64,000 nt of DNA from Fragilariopsis cylindrus CCMP1102 (lineage: Eukaryota; Bacillariophyta; Bacillariophyceae; Bacillariales; Bacillariaceae). The notes under the pieces were generated by a model. The model had not been told where the DNA came from, did no database searches, and saw only the letters and a program-made list of their open reading frames with translations. The stretch spans positions 248,001-312,000 of the forward strand of contig FMBT01000308.1 of NCBI GenBank assembly GCA_900095095.1. The letters are read 5' to 3'. Both the position numbers and the translations under genes were made by a program. Positions 10,090 through 22,118 of this stretch are shown piece by piece (position 1 is the stretch's first letter; every line of letters starts with the position of its first letter).

Positions 10090-11624
10090 ATGCCATTAGA
10101 TTTTACCCTTCAATACATTACGTGTTCGTCGTTAGAGTGCGTGTCAGAGCTAGAGCCAGAGCCATCCAATCATAATCAGCAACAACAACTACAGCTAGTT
10201 GTACCGACGACAATAATAATGTCGTCAACAGAGCAGCATCAGGAACGATCAGCATTTCAAGATCATGAGGAACAACAACAACAACAACAAGATGGTTTTA
10301 TTGCTAGTGGTCTATCTTGGTTTGATAAACAACGCGAAAAAAAACGCCGAGAACATTTAAAAATTCAAGCCGAAAAACAATTACAAAAAATTAAAGATGC
10401 ATCATCATTATTAGCAGCAGCAGCAGCAGACAACAGTATAGCTAGTGGTAATAGTGGTGGTGATGATGATGATGATAACATTTCATCGTCGTCATTATCA
10501 CATCATCATCAAGGTCATAATAATAATAATCATAATCGCACCCCCACTCCTCAACCCATTGGATTGTCTGCTAATAGAAGTAAAAGTATCGGTAGTACTG
10601 CGAGTGTTGACAGTGCAGATATATCATGTTCGAAGAGTGGAGAAGGTGCGTCAGGAAAATTTGATTTGAACGACGTCGTCACACTTGTTGCCAATAATAA
10701 TAAGAATAATAACAATAACAACAACAACAATAACGAAAATTACAATATAAATGACAGTAACAATAACAATAACAATAATAATAATAGTAATGATAACGAG
10801 GATGATCAAGAGGAAATAATACCCCCAGTTCGAGTAACATATGTTGATGGTGATGAGGATAGTCCATATATCTTAAATACAGATCAGATGAATTCTATTG
10901 CAAAAGATGTATTACCAGAAACTGTTATGTATTGTCGATGGAGACGTTTATATAGTTTAAACCGTGACGGTGATTCCTTTGATGGTTGTTTACGGATTAT
11001 TGGTACATCGAAACGTACATTAATGGTGGTTAAAACAACACGGGGTGAAATTTTTGGTGGTTATGCGGATGCACCATGGCATTCTCGTCAATCTCATGCA
11101 ACAGCAAAATTTTATGGTAGTGCATCATCTTGTTTATTTTCATTTCCTTCATCATTATCTACACCATCATCGTTATCATTACCGTCTACTGCTACAAAAT
11201 CAATAGACGGAAACAACAACGGCGAGCACCGATCGACGCCATCTTCATCTTTATCCTCATCATCATCTATCCTAGACGTATATCGTTGGACGGGGTAAGT
11301 TTATTATATCTTCAATTTCTCTGTTCCTTTTTCCCTCTCTCTTCATCATCTCATTGAATTTTTCTATCTCTATCTTAATACATGTATATGTATATGTATA
11401 TCTATAGTAAGAATCGTTATATACAGGTCTGTGATGTATCAACAAAATTACTTGCATTTGGTGGTGGCGGAGATAAAGGTGCATTCGGATTGTGTCTACA
11501 GGAAGACTTTCAACGTGGTACAACCGGTCATTGTGATACATTCGATAATGAACCTCTATGTAGAGAAGGTAATTTTGATGTTGTGGATGTAGAATTTTGG
11601 GAATTCTTAACTGGTGTCTTCTAA
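10090..11624 (+). CDS. TLDc-domain protein
   Basis: Two exons, 10090-11294 and 11408-11624, with a 113-bp GT-AG intron; 473 aa. The first 250 residues are low complexity (poly-Gln, poly-Asn, Ser, an Arg/Lys helix 'FDKQREKKRREHLKIQAEK'). The C-terminal half is a TLDc domain: 'CLRIIGTSKRTLMVVKTTRG', 'IFGGYADAPWHS', 'FYGSASSCLFSF', then across the intron 'VYRWTG-KNRYIQVCDVS', 'LAFGGGGDKGAFGLCLQEDF' and the ending 'FDVVDVEFWEFLTGVF'. TLDc proteins (OXR1, NCOA7, TBC1D24) bind the V-ATPase and protect against oxidative stress. A Ser-rich insert sits inside the domain before the intron. A later in-frame ATG at 10219 could be the true start. Confidence 0.9.
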
Positions 11625-12352
11625 TAAAAGAAATTAAACCAATTATGAATAATAATAGTAATAAAAATGATTTTTTAATTTTATGTTAAGATGATAAAAA
11701 TAACTATTTATAATAGACAAATAGTGGAAAGGAAGAAAGAAAGTTGTGATCTTCATTTATTTTTCAACAACACAACAAGAGAGAGAGAGAGAGAGAGAGA
11801 TAAGCATCCTAAATCATGTATAAACTTATCTTCACAACCCTCGCACCACCAATTAATAATAGCTTTCGTTTCAGTTTTATCTTAAAAACGCTTTTGTAAT
11901 TTTCTCCTATTACTACTAAAAATATTTTAAACTTTTTATACTTAAGTAAAAAAAATTATAATATTTATTATTATTCATTTCGTTCAATATTTTGATAAGC
12001 CTTATGTCCCCATTTCGGCGAAATGCCCTTATTTGATCGCGCAGCAATAATAAAACTTATAAAAAATTTAAAAACTCTCATTCTTTAAATTCATTTAGCT
12101 ATTCTACTAGTATTCCTTTGCAGCAATATTTATTTATACCGGGCGCTCTATTACAACAAAAAAGCACGACAAGATAAATATAAAGATCGAAAAAGATTTT
12201 GCACACCCCCATACCCACACCCATAACACAACCAAGAATAACCAAATAGTTCTCAAGCAAATAGCCTTACGGTAGATACTGTAAATAATCCATAATCTCA
12301 ATACATCGGCAATCGAAAGTCTCAGGAAAGTTAAGGTCACCACGACACCACG
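11625..12352. other. Intergenic with (GA)n microsatellite
   Basis: AT-rich spacer with a GA dinucleotide tract at about 11780-11801. No gene is recognised. The last 100 bp should hold the promoter of the GT61 gene. Confidence 0.45.
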
Positions 12353-13917
12353 ATGAAGAAGGCACGACAGCCTTCATTTCTTGTGACTGGATCATTGTCT
12401 CGCGGCAGCAATATTAGATCACGACATCATGATGGACGACGACGACGACGACGATTAGCAACGAACCGCGTCATAATCCTTTGTTTTGGAACTACGTTTG
12501 CTGTTGCAATTTGGTTCGCATGTGGAATGTATCAAAAGATTCTTTCAAACACAGCAGGATCGACTTTAGACCAAGTGCGGGATGTGACAAAGAACGTACA
12601 GCTGCTATATAATAATCATACGATCGACGCGAATAATAACATTGATAGAGTGAATAATAATAATAACAATAATAATAATAATAAGGATAATGCTGATTTT
12701 TCTATTCGGAGAATAAATATGAATGTGACAAATTCGATCATTCGATTAAACGGCCCACTCATGGGTGCCAGGTCAATAACGATACGAGAACCGTTTTTTG
12801 TAATTTTGAGAATTTGCGTATCGACACCGAGCTTATCAAGATGGTTGCTTTAGGTGGAGAAGATTTATCAACCGTAATGGGAAGAACCGAAGAGACTGAG
12901 TTCCCTATATATCAGCGAGGTGCATTTTCTACATCTACTAAACCCAATTATGATGTCCCTACCGAATTTCGATCAGGTTTGCATTATGTAGAGAACGTGT
13001 TGAATTCTCTTCGTTATCCCTCACCCCAAAACAAGTATAAGATTGACTTAACTTGTAAAAACACATACCCAGGAACAACTCTCTTTATCACACGTTATGA
13101 ATATGTTAATCTCTATCATACTATTACCGATTGGTGGAACGCCTTTTCCGTACTGCCTAGGACAAAATATAATTTTCTCCGTAATGAAGGTATTTCAAAA
13201 CCCGATCGAGTTGTCTTTTTAGATGGACACGCACAGGGTTTATTGGACTCAACGTGGCATGCGCTCTTTGGCAAGTACCATTATATTAAACATATTGGTG
13301 GTGTTTACGATGGAGGGATATGTTTTGAGCGAGCTATATTTATTCCCCCTGGATATCAATCACCACTCTTCAACGCAAAACAAAACGTTAATCGATGTCC
13401 AAACCGTGAGATGGCAGCTTCATTTTCAAACTTTGTCTTGGAACAATATGATTTGCTACGACAAACGGAAGTTATTCGGGGTAATGTTGTTCTGATAGAT
13501 CGACAACCGTTCGTTTCTCATCCAAGGAGTGATCCGAAAAATCTCGCTCGGCAAGTTACAAAGTCTGAGTTGAATGATCTAAAGGAAAAATTGAATAATA
13601 TTCCAGACGTTACAGTCAATTTGGTCCGACTTGAAACTATGACATTCGCGGAACAATTAAAATTGATCCGACAAACTCACATTCTAATTGGGATGCATGG
13701 GGCAGCCCTGTCGTATCTTATGTTTATGGATGAGACCAAATCACACATTATTGAATTTCAAAGGGATGATCAAGACTTTTTTGATTATATGAGTAAATGG
13801 AAGGGTATCGATTACGAACTAGTAGGCCTCGAATGGACCGACGATGAATCTAGTACCTTGTCATTCAACGCAATTCAGGACATCACTCAACTGGTCAAAA
13901 AGTATATGAGTCGTTGA
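12353..13917 (+). CDS. GT61-family glycosyltransferase, one-base frame break at a T6 run
   Basis: ATG at 12353; a basic tail ('GRRRRRRLATN') then a membrane anchor ('VIILCFGTTFAVAIWFACGM') and an Asn-rich stem give a type II Golgi protein. The first frame drifts off after 'TIREPFF' and stops at 12853. The other frame picks up at once with 'CNFENLRIDTELIK' and runs to 13917. The switch is at TTTTTT (12794-12799), where one more T would join them. GT61 hallmarks follow: 'YEYVNLYHTITDWWNAF', 'VVLIDRQ', 'FAEQLKLIRQTHILIGMHGA'. GT61 members add xylose, arabinose or GlcNAc to glycans; the donor here is unknown. Confidence 0.85.
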
Positions 13918-14566
13918 GTGAGTCGATGACACTTATATTGCATGCATGGTGTTGGTTGGAGTAAAAAGACTTGATAATATTATGCACAGTGCTTGCGTAT
14001 GTTTGCACCTTGATCAAAAACCTAACTCCACACAAATAATCTGTACCTATAGAATATATAAATATAATATATTTTGCGCCGGCCTAGGTTCAGTTGCATA
14101 CATACAACAGTACTACGGAAAGTAAAAAGAAACGAGACAATACAGTATATAATACAGTGTCAGTGTTTGTACCGTGTAACTGCTTGATCTGATGATGGAG
14201 CTGATGATGTTTAGCATGTTGCTATGATGGCTTTATTAATTTCATACTATTATTTTGAATAAGAACTATAAGAATAATAATAATAATATGCCAACATCTA
14301 TCTGTCAGTCAGTGTTCAGTTACGAGTATTACTACGGCGTAGTACTTGTATGGCATAAAAAGAAATGTATCCACGCGGCGCGCGCAGGCGTGGATAATTT
14401 CCGCGCCAATTTTTTTTACAGATTTAAAATTATGATACAAAATCAAACTACAGAAGTATTATATCATCAACCACAAACCATCAACTGAATGGCATATGGC
14501 ATGAATGATCGAATGCAATCATCGAGAAGCTAAAAGTATCAAATACAATACGTATAGGGTTGTACG
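13918..14566. other. Intergenic; no gene seen
   Basis: AT-rich spacer between the GT61 gene and a trypsin-like gene, with a small GC island near 14375 (GCGGCGCGCGC). No coding or RNA feature is supported. Confidence 0.4.
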
Positions 14567-17470
14567 ATGACTATCCCCGAAACGTTAATTCGGCGGCTGC
14601 GAACAAGAATAAGGGTTCTTCCTTCAGGAACGATATTATTACTTTTCCTAATATTTTTCAGTAGGCGATCGGTGGATGCTCGTCTAAAAGCAACGAGGGT
14701 AGTATCAGCAGTAGCAGCAGCAGAACTAGATCGTCCCAAAAACGAGCCATCAACAAGAATCGTGGGTGGCTCAAAAGTTCAAAACAACACTACATGTCCC
14801 TTTTTTGTAAACCTTGGTGCTTGCGCCGGAGTATTAATCCACGGGGATATCGTTCTAACCGCGGCACATGTAAGTTTGTGTGTCCAAGCATAATACAAAC
14901 ACATACGTTTCATTATTTATCTGGTTACAGTTTTGTCATATCTCTTGTTGTCTCATACCCTCACGTGAATGAAATTAAAATATTCTAAATAAATAATCAA
15001 AAAATTTGTCGAAATCGAATTTATTATTCAACTTAGTGGTAAGAGTTTCGATGGTCAGACAAAGATAAATTATCACTGTTTTATTGTATTCTACTTATTT
15101 ACTAACGTCACTATCATTTTCACTATTTTTCCGATAGTACTATTACTATAGGAAGTCTAGCTCAAGTGGGTGCTTTAGAACGAGGATCTTCAAATGATGG
15201 TTCGGTTTATGTCCAGATTATCGAAGAAATTACTCACCCTAATTATGATAGCCGAACCGATGAATACGATTTTCGTATATTAAATTGAATGCATGGGTAG
15301 ATAAGCCGGTGGTTCCCTTGAATGGAGATCCGAATATCCCTGGAAATAATGATAACGAAATGATCGTCATTGGCATGGGAAGAACACAAGAAGATGGTAA
15401 TGTTTCGAAAACCTTACTAAGTACAGAAATACAAGAAGTAGACTCCGTGACATGCCAAAAATTATATCCCGAATATCTGGTCAATGAAAGGGTCGTAATT
15501 TGTGCGGCGGGGGAAGGCAAAGATAGGTACGTAAAATATTTCTCTTCAATCATTGTGATTGAATACTGTAAAGAAGTGATGCCTACTCAAAAAAATAGCA
15601 TTGTGTCGAATTTTCGCAGTACATATATATAACTCAACGTTATCCTCTAAACACTTCATTTTTACCATAACAGTTGCGATGGCGACTCTGCAGCTCCTCT
15701 TTTATCAAGCGAGGGAGATGTGCTTCTTGGTCTAGTATCATGGGTAAGTAATGCACTAGTTTTGTCATTAGAAAGAATTATGGTGGGGAATGATACATTC
15801 TTCCATATCCTGATCTCATCGACTCATACTCATATTATATTATACTTATTTTTTATAGGGCTTAGGATGTGCTAGAAAGGATCGACCCGGTGTATACGCA
15901 CGAATTTCTACCGGCTACGAATGGATTCGAAGATCTATTTGTGTTATGTCGGAACAACCACCACAATTGTTCTGTGAACCATCAAAGCTTGTTCAAGGTT
16001 GGATAGAAAAGGTAAGGGTGGATGTTGAATATACATTCGTAAAACCACAAGGTTTTTTAGCTAATGAAGATTCGTTTTTTCATAATGGCGATGAACAGCT
16101 TGGACGACTAGAAAGCACATTATATCCATCTTCTGCCCCTTATTTAACTCTGAGTGTGAACCCAATAGATGATCCAACACATATGCCTAGTCCTACAACA
16201 ATGAAGCCTTCATCATCGCCTACTGCTCCAGAGACGATTTCTCCCTCGACATGGCCTTCTGTATCACCCAGTCAAACTCCAACGGATACTTCTAGCACTG
16301 TGCTAACCGTCAATCTAACACCTGTGCCTACAACACTGCAACCTACTCTTGGTCTGTCAGAAAGTCCAACTATCATCAAAAGTCTTCTGCCGTCACTATC
16401 AAAATCTTCCATACCGTCAGAATCATTAAGTCAAACTCCAACAGATACTTCAAGCACTGTGCCAACCGTCTATGCAACGCCTTTGCCTACAACGCTACAA
16501 CCTACTCTCCATCCATCGGAAAGTCCAGCGATCACTCAAAGTTTTGTTCCTTCTCTATCAAAATCTTCTGTACCATCAAAATTATCAAGTCAAACTCCAA
16601 CGGATACTTCTAGCACTGTGCCAACACGCGATCCAACGCCTTTGCGTACAACATTACAACCCACTCTCAGCCCGTCAGAAAGGCCAAGCCATGTTCCTTC
16701 CATGGCTCCTATCATACCACAACTGCGTCTCAATCCAACGTATTCACCTACTTCGTCTCCTATGGACTCTCCCACGGACTCTCCCACGACATCGATTCCA
16801 TCAACAACGACTGCAGGAACTACGGACTCACCTACCGTATCACCAACGAACATTGACACTGAATCTCTTACTTTTTCTTCCACCAAGTCCCCTAGTAGGC
16901 GACCAACAAACGAACCAACTCGACGTCCAGCTCCTTCACCAACGCGAAGACCGTCGCCAACACCTTACCCAACAAAAGAAATAAGCGTACCATTGTCAGA
17001 TGTCACTCCGGGGATTAACGTTCAGGATAGAGCATCCATATGGGTCCCAGTTGAAGTTTATGTCAGGGTTCCTCCAGGTGAAAATCCATTTGAAGTGGGG
17101 TGGGAACTTATGCAAGGACAGACAATCGTAAAACGGGTCAAATTTGGATCATATAGTATGCCAAATATGTATTATGAGCTTGTTCATGTGAAATTGGATG
17201 ATACGTTCACTTTTTTCATGGATATGAAGAACCAACAGTATGGAAGAGGTGAGTCGGACTAATATTTTGGTGTTGTCAGTGAACCAATGCAAGCCCTTTT
17301 CATAAATGCTCTCTTGTTTGCAATCACTCACTTAACTTTGTGTTCATTTTTTAGTACGTTATAAAATATATGCCTGGTTGAATGGAAGATGGCGCTACCT
17401 AGGTGGGGATAGAAATGACAGAAGGGGACAACTTTACGAATTTCCACGTATACAGAAATTCTCTGTTTGA
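14567..17470 (+). CDS. Secreted trypsin-like serine protease with Pro-Thr-Ser tail (GDSAAP variant)
   Basis: Exons: 14567-14869, about 15138-15526, 15674-15743, 15859-17248 and 17355-17470. Introns 3 to 5 splice in phase. The protein has a basic/hydrophobic signal region, 'STRIVGGSKV' (activation site), 'IVLTAAH' (His), 'DEYDFRIL' (Asp) and 'KDSCDGDSAAPLL' (Ser). The usual GDSGGP is GDSAAP, with the pocket Asp retained. After the protease ('GVYARISTGYEWI') comes about 250 residues of Pro-Thr-Ser repeats ('TDTSSTVPT' units) and a C-terminal beta-type module ('VEVYVRVPPGENPFEVGWEL'). Frame problems: 'CGTATATTAAATTG' at 15276-15287 is one A short, and the phase at the first acceptor is unresolved. 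Confidence 0.8.
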
Positions 17471-18433
17471 TCCTAGATTCATAATATCCTCTCGTGATGT
17501 TCAGAACGACATGTGATCATCTAAAAAGCGACCGAGAAGCGATTCAAACCGATTATATTTGAATTATGTATCGAATGTCACCGATTATTTTTGAATGTGT
17601 ATCGAAAGTCGCTTATAAAGAAACTGCTTCTAATCAAGATATCACAAATCCCGCCTCTACGCTACGCTACTCAATCAATCAATGGATAATAAATACCGCA
17701 GTAGCCATAAATGTTTTTCTTTTTTTTTCTTGTCTTAATTTACGTGCTAGTAGTAGTAGTAGTAGTAGCGCATCGAAATAAAACGATGCATAGACGACAT
17801 AGAAGCGTCTCTGCGAGCTAGTCCTGATAGAGTACAGTAGAAACAATTTACAAAATAGGAGATGCAACTCAATCAAAGAATGAAATGTACTGTAGTAGTA
17901 ATTTTTTGGACGAAAGCGGTCGAAGCAGCAAGCTTTCTCTCTTTCTCTCCGGTTGTTTACTGTAGACTATTTTTAATCGTGGAAGTCTGTCCTTCGTTGA
18001 AGGTTTCCAGAAAAAGCACGCTTCCATTCAATAATGTTCAGTCAAGCACATGATATAGAACTGAATGATGTTAAATGGAATTTCGTCGTGATTCGCCGTA
18101 TATCATATATTAGCACGGGGAGATTTTTTAAGATTCATGTGCTGAACGGAATAAACTTCCTAAAATCCGTCGTCTCATTTATTAATTCGACCTAAGTACT
18201 GTACGGTGCGGTAGATTATGAAAGCACTAAGGTCTCATGATTGTAGCACATGATTGATTCCTCATGATCCATGGACCCAGCATTCTAGCGCGAGAAAAAA
18301 TACCGCTGCATGGACGGTGGACAATAATTCACCAAGCAACCGAAAACAACCATTGTTGTCACAAAGATAATCAAATGAATGAACGAATGAACGAATGATT
18401 TGATTCTTACATACAGTAGGAGCGATATTAACA
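17471..18433. other. Intergenic; no gene seen
   Basis: About 960 bp between two same-strand trypsin-like genes. It contains a (TAG)n tract near 17750-17770 and imperfect direct repeats ('GTATCGAA' at 17567 and 17598). Small open frames here show no family features. Confidence 0.4.
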
Positions 18434-21400
18434 ATGGCGTCGTCGAAGTTGTGTCGATGGAGAAGGGCATTTGTCTTTTTGTTGGTGCTAGTTTCATTAG
18501 AAGGATTCCTATTTGTTTATTCCTCAGGAGAACAAGATGATAACTACAGCACATATCGTCAATTATCAGGCTCGTCGTCGTCGTCGTCGTCGCTAAGACA
18601 CCATCACAATAGAAGGAAAGCTACAAGTACAACATCATCATCAACAACCGCTGCAAGAACTCCTCGTATTGTTGGTGGGACCGATACGTCGAATGTTCCG
18701 TACTTTATTTTATGGGGTGGATGTGGTGCTACATTGATTCATAATGACATTGCCTTAAGTGCAGCACATTGTTCGGAACGTGATAATGCACACGTGGGAC
18801 CAAAAAATAGATCAGATACTTCCAATTGGACCCGTGTCGATAAAGTTCGGAAACATCCACAGTATAATTCAGAAAGTTACGATTATGACTTTGCAGTATT
18901 AAAATTAAAGGGTTGGTTCCAACAGGATACGGTCAAATTGAATGTTGATGAAGAATCACCCCAACCTGGTGAATCCTTACAGATATTAGGATTTGGTGGA
19001 CAATCACAAACACTGAAACAGGGACGTGTTGATTGTATCAGTCCATCGATTTGTGCCGAACAATGGTTACGAGCAGGATATTTCATTGATGAAGAGGCTG
19101 CTATCTGTGCAAAAGCTGAGGATGGTGTCGATGCGTGTACTGGTGATAGTGGTGGTCCATTATTACTGGAGGGTTCATCAGTACAGGTGGGCGTAATTTC
19201 GAGCGGGTCAGGATGCGATGGGCGCCTACCGACGGTATATTCTCGTGTTAGTGCTGGTCAAGATTGGATTACACAACAAATATGTGAATTATCAGATTTT
19301 CCACCAAAATTTTGCCGAAAATTCAATAGTGGACCGGGTCGAGATGAAACAAGAATACGAGTTGACGTCAATCTCGATGAATTTCCAGAAGATATCCGAT
19401 GGATGATAACAGAATCATATAGTGGCGAGACTGTAGCTACTAGTGGTGGGAACTTCGAGGTACCAAATAGTCTGGAGTCTAAATTTGTTGATCTACCTGA
19501 TGATAAAAATTACATTTTCACGATTGAGGATGTTGGTGGGTTTGGGGATGGTCTTGGAAATGATGGAAGGTACAAAGTTGTTACAGTGAACAACGATGGC
19601 AACGATGATAATACTTTAGTTTCGGGTGGAGGTAACCTTCAAGATTCTGAATCAACAACATTTTCAATTGGTAACGCACCGAATCCAACATTTGATCCAA
19701 CTCCACTACCTACACCCAATCCAGTAAATGAAGCTGCTGCTGCTGGGTTTCCATCCCTTAATAGACCGATTGTTACACAAAACAATAATGATCCGAACCA
19801 GATCAACCAATCAGCATTATACTCTACTCCAAACTGGATGGTTCCAATAATGAACCGTCCTGCTTTACTACCGACGATGAATCCAACTCAAAGTTTAGTG
19901 ATATCGACTACTACGAATACTCGCAATCCTAGTAAAAAGCCAACGAAACTACCCTCAACAAAAAGGCCAACTAAAAGACCGACTAAGACTAATAGTCCTA
20001 TGTTATCGACGTCTCAGCCTAGTAAAAAGCCAACGAAACTACCCTCAACAAAAAGGCCAACTAAAAGACCGACTAAGACTAATAGTCCTAGTGTTTCATC
20101 TCGACCTAGTGTGTCTGCTATACCATCGTATTTCCCAACCAATGATCCGTCTACCAAAAAAGAGACCGATGAGCCTACACTTAACTTATCATCAAAGCCA
20201 ACAAATAATAAGAAAACACCATCGCCGACAACAAAGCCAACAAATAATAAGAAAACACCATTGCCAACACCAGTTCCAACGCTGTTGCCAACAATATCAC
20301 CAACAAAAGTAGAATCAAGTGAACCAACTCGAAAACCAACGATAACACCAACTGACACACCTACTTCTTCTCCAACTAACGACCCAACAAGAAGACCTAC
20401 TTCATCTCCCACAAAGGAACCAACGGAGTCACCGACAAAAGCAACAACAGCTCTTCCTACAAAGAAACCAACCGAATCTCCTACAAAAGCAGCAACGGAT
20501 TCACCAACCGAGGGACCAACAATAGAACCGACGCCTGAACCAACTCCTGAACCAATTGAGGTACAAATATTGGTAAATGCAGGACTTGAAGGTTTTGTAT
20601 TTGACGATGACGATGATGGAAGGTTGCTTCATAAGATCGACGAAGATACTGTAACGAATGTCCCAACAACAGTAGAACCAAGTCCTGCGCCTTCTGAGAA
20701 TTTCGTTACACCGCAACCTACTACTTTCATTGCAACAGAAATACAGACTCCCGTTCCTACTACACCACAACCTACTCGATCTACATCTGCCCCCACCATA
20801 AGTCCAACTACATCAAGACCAAATACACAAAGACCATCTACATCTGGTCCCACGATTAGTCCAACAACAGTAGAACCTACTGTCAGTCAAACAACAGAAA
20901 GACCCAGCCCTGAACCGAGTCCTTCTGAGAATTTCGCTACACCGCAACCTACTATTTTCAGTGCAACAGAAATACAGACTCCCGCTCCTACTACACCACA
21001 ACCTACACGATCTACATCTGCCCCCACCATAAGTCCAACTACACCAAGACCCTCTACATCTACCCCCACGATTAGTCCAACAACGGTAGAACCTACTGTC
21101 AGTCAAACAACAAAAAGACCCAGCCCTGAACCGAGTTCCATGGATTCATTGCAACCAACTTCTGGACCAACAACAATAGTAAATGAAGAGACATCTAAAC
21201 CTATTGAAACCTTGACGCCAACATTTATTCCTACTAGTAGTAACACAGCTAAACCAAGTGATGAGCCTAAAATTTCCTATATGGCATTTGTGAGTGTGAA
21301 TATATCGAACGATCCAGAACAAGTAAGTTGGAGGATAATCGATGCAGTAACAAAAGAACAACTTTTTGGGTATTCTGCTGGTATGTACAATCAGAATATG

Positions 21401-21595
21401 ACTTATTCAAACATTTTCAACATTCAAACGGGTGAATGGCAATTACAGCTTTTTCGTGAATCATTAGCTGCAGATGTAACGGCTGAAATTGGTATCTTAA
21501 ACATAGTTACTGCAATGATCGATCCAGTTGGTAAGTTGAGCCTTGTACCGGGTACCTCTGCAACGACAGCGACTACTACAATTCAATTAGACTAA
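18434..21595 (+). CDS. Secreted trypsin-like serine protease with long Pro-Thr-Ser region and two beta-type modules
   Basis: 1,053 aa in one intact exon. A signal anchor ('AFVFLLVLVSLEGFLFVYSS') is followed by 'TPRIVGGTDT', the start of a trypsin fold. Catalytic residues are His112 ('LSAAHC'), Asp152 ('YDYDFAVLKL') and Ser239 ('[12 protein letters not shown]'), with specificity Asp233, so trypsin-like cleavage after Lys/Arg is expected. Next come a module of about 100 aa ('DEFPEDIRWMITESYSGE...YIFTIEDVGGFGDG'), about 550 residues of Pro/Thr/Ser repeats including near-identical units 'KKPTKLPSTKRPTKRPTKTN', and a second module ('VNISNDPEQVSWRIIDAV'). The linker resembles cell-wall or mucin-like proteins and is probably O-glycosylated. 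Unlike the neighbouring gene it has no introns in the protease region. Confidence 0.9.
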   Translation: MASSKLCRWRRAFVFLLVLVSLEGFLFVYSSGEQDDNYSTYRQLSGSSSSSSSLRHHHNRRKATSTTSSSTTAARTPRIVGGTDTSNVPYFILWGGCGATLIHNDIALSAAHCSERDNAHVGPKNRSDTSNWTRVDKVRKHPQYNSESYDYDFAVLKLKGWFQQDTVKLNVDEESPQPGESLQILGFGGQSQTLKQGRVDCISPSICAEQWLRAGYFIDEEAAICAKAEDGVDACTGDSGGPLLLEGSSVQVGVISSGSGCDGRLPTVYSRVSAGQDWITQQICELSDFPPKFCRKFNSGPGRDETRIRVDVNLDEFPEDIRWMITESYSGETVATSGGNFEVPNSLESKFVDLPDDKNYIFTIEDVGGFGDGLGNDGRYKVVTVNNDGNDDNTLVSGGGNLQDSESTTFSIGNAPNPTFDPTPLPTPNPVNEAAAAGFPSLNRPIVTQNNNDPNQINQSALYSTPNWMVPIMNRPALLPTMNPTQSLVISTTTNTRNPSKKPTKLPSTKRPTKRPTKTNSPMLSTSQPSKKPTKLPSTKRPTKRPTKTNSPSVSSRPSVSAIPSYFPTNDPSTKKETDEPTLNLSSKPTNNKKTPSPTTKPTNNKKTPLPTPVPTLLPTISPTKVESSEPTRKPTITPTDTPTSSPTNDPTRRPTSSPTKEPTESPTKATTALPTKKPTESPTKAATDSPTEGPTIEPTPEPTPEPIEVQILVNAGLEGFVFDDDDDGRLLHKIDEDTVTNVPTTVEPSPAPSENFVTPQPTTFIATEIQTPVPTTPQPTRSTSAPTISPTTSRPNTQRPSTSGPTISPTTVEPTVSQTTERPSPEPSPSENFATPQPTIFSATEIQTPAPTTPQPTRSTSAPTISPTTPRPSTSTPTISPTTVEPTVSQTTKRPSPEPSSMDSLQPTSGPTTIVNEETSKPIETLTPTFIPTSSNTAKPSDEPKISYMAFVSVNISNDPEQVSWRIIDAVTKEQLFGYSAGMYNQNMTYSNIFNIQTGEWQLQLFRESLAADVTAEIGILNIVTAMIDPVGKLSLVPGTSATTATTTIQLD

Positions 21596-22118
21596 AACAA
21601 ATGATAATGTAATATTGAAAAAGTACAATATACGGCATTGATGATTTGAAAAACAAAATTTAATTTATTACGATGGTGGGTTGCTTTATAAGAACCAATA
21701 TTGACTAGCTAAAGGGAAATGGCTGCCTATTGCAATATAAGAAATAGAATAAAAACTTTTGACACATGCCATATGATGATTTGTCTGCCTCTGAATCATT
21801 TGATAAATAGATGCCTCTCAAACTGTGAGCCTCATTGTCACAATTCGTGCTTATCATTTAGTACTGTAATGCTTACAATTCCATGCTAATATTTTCTATT
21901 GTTTCTGTCGTTAGTAGTTTTCGAAGTGTAGTGTGTGTTGCTGGAGTCTTACTTCGATTTGAGAAAAGTCTGTCCACCGTACGCACCATTTTCAATAAAA
22001 TAATACTAAAAAGTTATGCTCGTTGAAATACAATAATCATTAATCACAGGACACAGAGACTAACAAAGAAGGCTGATCACCCGCATACTACGAAATATTT
22101 CAATACACCACCACCATC
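21596..22118. other. Intergenic; no gene seen
   Basis: AT-rich spacer between the large trypsin-like gene and TRMO. No repeat, RNA gene or coding pattern was recognised. Confidence 0.4.

Noticed and set aside
20014-21106. Several minus-strand open frames of 60-130 codons
   Set aside because: They are antisense shadows of the Pro-Thr-Ser repeats in the 1,053-aa protein.
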